The translations under genes and the position numbers were made by a program. Below, piece after piece: positions 63,942-64,000 of a stretch of DNA of 64,000 nucleotides (position 1 is its first letter; each line of letters opens with the position of its first letter). The stretch is from an uncultured Tropicimonas sp. Its GTDB lineage: Bacteria; Pseudomonadota; Alphaproteobacteria; Rhodobacterales; Rhodobacteraceae. Under the pieces are notes generated by a model. It saw only the letters and a program-made list of their open reading frames with translations, was not told the origin of the DNA and made no database searches. The DNA lies in NCBI GenBank assembly GCA_947495685.1, contig CANLZY010000004.1, positions 62,001 through 126,000 on the forward strand. The letters are read 5' to 3'.

Positions 63942-64000
63942 CGACGTTCGGCTGACCGGGTCGGCGGGTTCCTGACCATCCGGGAGCAGGGCGCTTGGAT
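63942..64000. other. Window end, nothing recognised
   Basis: The last 59 bases contain no frame, hairpin or promoter that I can support. Any gene starting here would be cut by the window edge. Confidence 0.4.

Noticed and set aside
1-64000. Search by eye for tRNA, rRNA, CRISPR arrays, insertion sequences, phage genes and long direct repeats
   Set aside because: None could be supported. No T-arm consensus in a cloverleaf context, no spaced repeats, no transposase or integrase motifs were found.

Overview
This window is a G+C-rich, gene-dense stretch of an alphaproteobacterial chromosome, most probably from Rhodobacteraceae (the roseobacter group). The content supports this: an IalB-family protein, a HAD-UbiA type protein, pbpC paired with a bacterial alpha-2-macroglobulin, clustered serB/serC/serA, a kbl-tdh threonine pair, a divergent type-II asparaginase and the succinylase DAP pathway. 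I saw no rRNA, tRNA, CRISPR array, insertion sequence or prophage. It is core and semi-core chromosome with one accessory surface-polysaccharide locus at the left end.

Layout. 1-9500 is a surface-polysaccharide region. It holds a HAD (probably HAD-UbiA) fragment cut by the window edge, a translationally coupled operon of polysaccharide deacetylase, ATP-grasp ligase and PHP phosphoesterase, two glycosyltransferases, an O-antigen-ligase-like polymerase, a degenerate asparagine-synthetase-like protein and a decayed FkbM methyltransferase. 9.5-15 kb holds TrhO and a NAD-salvage pair (pncA, pncB) flanking a membrane hybrid histidine kinase. 14.9-18.4 kb, minus strand, holds a queuosine-precursor transporter, a structured leader RNA with an 18-codon reading frame and an intrinsic terminator, arfB, and a PLP phospho-lyase-like plus kinase pair. 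18.5-21.6 kb is an overlapping operon of UMF1-type MFS transporter, MepA endopeptidase and a phytase-like esterase.

21.7-24.3 kb holds poorly known small genes, including one with a C10 tract and an AbiU2-like HEPN protein placed directly behind dapD. 24.3-33.8 kb carries dapD, a threonine-dehydratase-like enzyme, a LOG protein, HdeD, a DsbA-like thioredoxin, rlmN, IalB, asparaginase, a frameshifted MsrB homologue and an ArsR-AHSA1-YciI operon. 33.8-38.6 kb is the serine pathway (serB divergent from serC-serA, with a structured serC leader) plus a TSUP permease. 38.7-46 kb carries a RibD/DHFR-like reductase, hmgA, an orphan solute-binding protein, kbl-tdh with a divergent MarR regulator, and a thiolase. 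46-53.5 kb is pbpC with alpha-2-macroglobulin. 53.6-63.5 kb carries a second, soluble hybrid kinase, yaaA, recQ, yggT, a thioesterase, dapE and rnr. The last 490 bases hold only a degraded reading frame.

The strongest lead for something undescribed is the leader RNA before arfB (about 17583-17760, minus strand). It has a near-perfect Shine-Dalgarno, a short GTG reading frame, a downstream segment able to mask that Shine-Dalgarno, several hairpins and a terminator 68 bases before the ribosome-rescue gene, which looks like attenuation. Other leads are the deacetylase/ATP-grasp/PHP operon, the AbiU2-like gene appended to dapD, the kinase plus phospho-lyase pair, and three broken genes (FkbM, MsrB and the terminal remnant). 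All functional names rest on reading motifs by eye; no database search was run.
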